Positions 23,308 to 25,718 of a stretch of DNA of 25,718 nucleotides are shown in pieces; position 1 is the stretch's first letter; the number at the start of each line of letters is the position of its first letter. Made by a program: the position numbers and the translations under genes. Below the pieces are notes generated by a model, which was given only the letters and a program-made list of their open reading frames with translations, did not search any database and was not told the origin of the DNA. The stretch lies in NCBI RefSeq assembly GCF_963974425.1, contig NZ_CAXBCK010000052.1:1-25718 (forward strand), given 5' to 3'. Source of the DNA: Marixanthomonas sp963974425 (GTDB lineage Bacteria > Bacteroidota > Bacteroidia > Flavobacteriales > Flavobacteriaceae).

Positions 23308-23362
23308 AGTGAAATATACTATTCACTACTTCTTTCTACCTACTAAAAACTACCCACTACGC
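23308..23362. repeat. Degenerate TACTCAC-like repeat with a small hairpin at the aldehyde dehydrogenase 3' end
   Basis: AGTGAA (23308-23313) pairs with TTCACT (23322-23327). It is followed by CACTACTTC, CTACCTACTA and CTACCCACTACGC, imperfect relatives of the perfect heptamer array at the window end. The stop codon of the dehydrogenase (minus strand, 23357-23359) lies inside it. It may be a decayed copy of the same array. Confidence 0.4.
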
Positions 23363-24811
23363 TCTATCACTATATTTAATACAAACATTTTTTGGTTCGG
23401 TAAAAAACCGAAGCGCTTCAAAGCCACCTTCCCGGCCTACGCCGCTGTTTTTCATACCGCCAAAAGGGGTGCGTAAATCACGGTTAAGCCACGTGTTTAC
23501 CCAAACAATTCCAGATTGTAATTGTTTAGACAATCGCATAGTTCGGTCTAGGTTATTAGTCCAAAGTGTAGCTGATAAGCCATATTGTACTCCATTAGCC
23601 ATTTGTAGAGCTTCAGCTTCGGTTTTAAATGGCATAAGAGTAACTACTGGGCCGAATATTTCTTCTTGGTTTACACGACATTGATCGTCGTATACTTCAA
23701 TAATGGTGGGTTGTAAATAATATCCATTTTCTAAATTATCAACCGTAACAGTCTTGCCACCAAAAAGGATTTTCCCGCCTTCTTCTTCAGCAATTTTAAT
23801 ATAGGATTGTACTTTTTCTAAATGAGGTTTCGATACCAACGCACCCATATTAGTTTCAGCATTAAACGGATCGCCAACTTTTAATTGTGATACTTTTTCA
23901 ATAAAGTCTTTTTTGAATTGTTCGTAGATGGATTCTTCTATAAAAATCCGGCTTCCGCAAAGACAAACCTGTCCTTGATTGGCAAACGAAGACTTTACTG
24001 TCGTTTCTAGCATATTCTCATAATCACAATCAGCAAAGATGAGATTGGGGTTTTTTCCGCCTAATTCCAACGATAGCTTTTTAAACATCGGGGCAGCGGT
24101 GCGAGCGATATGCTCACCAGTTTTAGTGCCGCCAGTAAACGAAATAGCTTTGATATTTGAGTGTTCCACAATGGCTTGTCCAGCAGATGGTCCCGTGCCG
24201 TGAACGATATTCAACACGCCTTTTGGTAAACCAGCTTCCGTTAGAATGTCACCTAACAAATAAGCGGTCATCGGTGTTACTTCGCTGGGTTTTGCTACGA
24301 CTGTATTTCCCGCTGCAATTGCAGGAGCAATCTTCCAAGTAAATAAATATAAAGGAAGGTTCCACGGTGAAATACAACCTACAACACCCAAAGGCTGTCG
24401 CAACGTAAAATTCATACTATTCAACCCTACGCTTTCGTGGGCTTCACTGGCAAATTGTGTGATGGCATTTGCAAAAAATCGAAAGTTAGCAGACGCTCTA
24501 GGAACATCTATGGCTAACGCTAAACTTAATGGTTTGCCATTGTCTTTGGCTTCAGCTTCAGCTAATTTGATTAATTTTTCTTCAATTAAATCGGCTATTT
24601 TTAAGAGAATACGGCTACGCTTTTCAATGGTAGTATTGCTCCATTCTGGGAAAGCTTCTTCAGCAGCCTCGTATGCCTTCGCTACATCATCTGCGTTGGA
24701 ATTTGCTATTTGTGAATATACCTCACCGTTCGACGGATTATAGTTGTCCAGCCACTTATTGGATTGTGGTTCGATATATATTCCATCAATATAGTTTAGG
24801 ATTTTTTCCAT
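23357..24811 (-). CDS. Aldehyde dehydrogenase, probable 2-aminomuconate 6-semialdehyde dehydrogenase
   Basis: This 484-aa NAD-dependent dehydrogenase has all family catalytic residues: Asn151 (SPWNLPLY), Glu249 (SLELGGKNP) and nucleophile Cys283 in ANQGQVCLCGSRIF. The form QVCLCGSR resembles the muconic-semialdehyde branch (2-aminomuconate or 2-hydroxymuconate semialdehyde dehydrogenases), which typically read NQGEICLC. Together with ACMSD nearby, oxidation of 2-aminomuconate 6-semialdehyde to 2-aminomuconate is the most likely reaction. A hydroxymuconate or general aldehyde role remains possible. It starts 9 nt after the esterase stop, so these two form a unit, separated from the ACMSD unit by two opposite-strand genes. 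Confidence 0.88.
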   Translation of the reverse strand: MEKILNYIDGIYIEPQSNKWLDNYNPSNGEVYSQIANSNADDVAKAYEAAEEAFPEWSNTTIEKRSRILLKIADLIEEKLIKLAEAEAKDNGKPLSLALAIDVPRASANFRFFANAITQFASEAHESVGLNSMNFTLRQPLGVVGCISPWNLPLYLFTWKIAPAIAAGNTVVAKPSEVTPMTAYLLGDILTEAGLPKGVLNIVHGTGPSAGQAIVEHSNIKAISFTGGTKTGEHIARTAAPMFKKLSLELGGKNPNLIFADCDYENMLETTVKSSFANQGQVCLCGSRIFIEESIYEQFKKDFIEKVSQLKVGDPFNAETNMGALVSKPHLEKVQSYIKIAEEEGGKILFGGKTVTVDNLENGYYLQPTIIEVYDDQCRVNQEEIFGPVVTLMPFKTEAEALQMANGVQYGLSATLWTNNLDRTMRLSKQLQSGIVWVNTWLNRDLRTPFGGMKNSGVGREGGFEALRFFTEPKNVCIKYSDRA

Positions 24812-24820
24812 AGCAGTAGG

Positions 24821-25648
24821 TTATTTTTTCTCTTGCGAAGCAAATAATTTTTCAAAAGCATCGTAAACGGCCAAATGTAAAGCATCGCCGTGATCTTGTT
24901 CTTTTAAAAAGTGATAATATAAAGACGTATTGCTCTTTTTGTTTTTTTCTAATTTTTTATGAAGTTGTTTTGCAACCCGCTTCATCACATTTCCTTCTTC
25001 GCCAACAGCGACGTAAATTGATTTTTCAGTGTCATACAATTGTGGTTCCCTTTTAAGTAAGGATTCATAATCGTACCACAAACTTGGACTAACGATAATG
25101 TAGTTTTTAAACAGATCAGGTTTTTTAAATAATATTTCTGTCGCCAATAAGCCACCCAATGATTGCCCAATCAATGTTTTTTCTGAAGTTACGGGATATT
25201 GCTTTTCCACAAAAGGTTGTAGCTCTTTTTCTAGAAACGCAATGAATTTTTCTGAATGACCCGTTTCAGGATATTTTTTTACATATTCCTTATCAGTAGA
25301 TGGGTACGTAAAATCTCGATTTCTGCTCACATTGGCAATCCCAATTACTATGGTTTCTGGAATCATATTAATCCATGAAAAAGAACCAAACTGAACCAAG
25401 CCAGCAATATGAATAAAATCTTCATCGGCCGACCCATCCAACAAATAAATAACGGGATATTCTTTCTCTTCGGAAAAATTATGTGGCAAATACACGTTTA
25501 GAGCTCGTTCTTCCTTTAGTATTTCAGAATGAAACGTAAGCGTTTCCCCAATTGAAAATGGTTTTTTTGAAACTTCAATAGGCTTTGTTTGCGCATAGCT
25601 CATTGAAACAACTAAAAAGAAAAGTGCAATTTGGTGTATTGATTTCAT
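24821..25648 (-). CDS. Secreted alpha/beta-hydrolase esterase (PF00756, BesA/IroE-like)
   Basis: This 275-aa protein has a signal peptide (IALFFLVVSMSYAQ, mature from about residue 21) and an esterase-D-type alpha/beta fold: RALNVYLPHNF, YPVIYLLDGSADEDF, VIGIANVSRNRDFTYP, nucleophile Ser163 in LIGQSLGGLLAT, an acidic GEEG loop (217-220) and His253 in EQDHGDALH. Relatives include siderophore esterases and uncharacterised periplasmic esterases; the substrate is not readable. Sharing a 9-nt gap with the aldehyde dehydrogenase suggests co-transcription. The upstream DNA is a heptamer repeat array starting 15 bp from the ATG, so the promoter must lie in or beyond it. Confidence 0.9.
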   Translation of the reverse strand: MKSIHQIALFFLVVSMSYAQTKPIEVSKKPFSIGETLTFHSEILKEERALNVYLPHNFSEEKEYPVIYLLDGSADEDFIHIAGLVQFGSFSWINMIPETIVIGIANVSRNRDFTYPSTDKEYVKKYPETGHSEKFIAFLEKELQPFVEKQYPVTSEKTLIGQSLGGLLATEILFKKPDLFKNYIIVSPSLWYDYESLLKREPQLYDTEKSIYVAVGEEGNVMKRVAKQLHKKLEKNKKSNTSLYYHFLKEQDHGDALHLAVYDAFEKLFASQEKK

Positions 25649-25663
25649 ATTTAACTAAATTTT

Positions 25664-25718
25664 TACTCACTACTCACTACTCACTACTCACTACTCACTA
25701 CTCACTACTCACTACTCA
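25664..25718. repeat. Perfect heptanucleotide tandem array (TACTCAC)n
   Basis: Seven perfect copies of TACTCAC plus six bases of an eighth run to the window end and probably beyond it. The array starts 15 bp upstream of the minus-strand esterase ATG, where it reads as (GTGAGTA)n. The unit is not a multiple of three and is far too short for a CRISPR. It could alter promoter or leader spacing if copy number varies. Confidence 0.95.

Noticed and set aside
24821..25648. The esterase as a kynurenine formamidase completing the tryptophan pathway
   Set aside because: It has a signal peptide and a GQSLGG esterase-D fold, and lacks the HGG-type motif of alpha/beta-hydrolase formamidases and any likeness to bacterial KynB.
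25664..25718. CRISPR array
   Set aside because: The unit is 7 bp with no spacers, and no cas gene is near.

Overview
The window reads as a chromosomal segment of a member of the Bacteroidota, most likely a (probably marine) Flavobacteriaceae species. The DNA is AT-rich. Several genes are preceded by the Bacteroidota -7 promoter box TAnnTTTG, and most starts lack a clear Shine-Dalgarno sequence. The gene content fits too: Na+-NQR with its own ApbE, DUF6702, stand-alone CarboxypepD_reg-like secreted proteins, many lipoproteins, and kynurenine-type ring-cleavage catabolism. Species cannot be named from the sequence. No rRNA, tRNA, CRISPR array, insertion sequence, integrase or phage gene was seen, and coding density is high.

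Layout. 1-1757 (+): the 3' end of nqrF, a terminator, then a cysteine-free 120-aa protein translationally coupled to the flavin transferase ApbE, which flavinylates NqrB/NqrC. 1754-8006 (-): a methyltransferase, methionine aminopeptidase and a small HAD protein behind one promoter; then a thioredoxin-fold lipoprotein behind gpmI; then a DUF1801 protein, an M48 peptidase and an M15 carboxypeptidase. 8053-8479 (+): a GNAT acetyltransferase that is out of frame at a C6 tract. 8489-9199 (-): peptidase E.

9281-16329 (+): an envelope block. It holds two tandem paralogous secreted CarboxypepD_reg-like proteins, a DUF6702 protein and a large secreted M1 metallopeptidase. After a terminator come tatA overlapping a PAP2 phosphatase, then a lipoprotein subtilase that carries an unexpected CXXCH motif and a non-standard oxyanion position. 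A symmetric bidirectional terminator closes this block.

16391-25648 (mostly -): an O-methyltransferase and a POT peptide transporter, then a putative operon of an SDR with a non-canonical active site, ACMSD (aminocarboxymuconate semialdehyde decarboxylase) and an unrecognised seven-TM protein with a cytoplasmic domain. A lipoate ligase and a tiny membrane protein lie on the + strand. An aldehyde dehydrogenase of the 2-aminomuconate semialdehyde type follows a secreted esterase in a second minus-strand unit. ACMSD and this dehydrogenase would carry out consecutive steps of 3-hydroxyanthranilate/tryptophan degradation; the other pathway enzymes are not in the window. The window ends inside a heptanucleotide tandem array (TACTCAC)n beginning 15 bp upstream of the esterase start.

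The most distinctive leads are the seven-TM protein and odd SDR tied to ACMSD, the CXXCH-bearing subtilase, the paralogue pair/DUF6702/M1 unit, the small NQR-linked protein, the GNAT frameshift and the heptamer array. None is proof of a new system.
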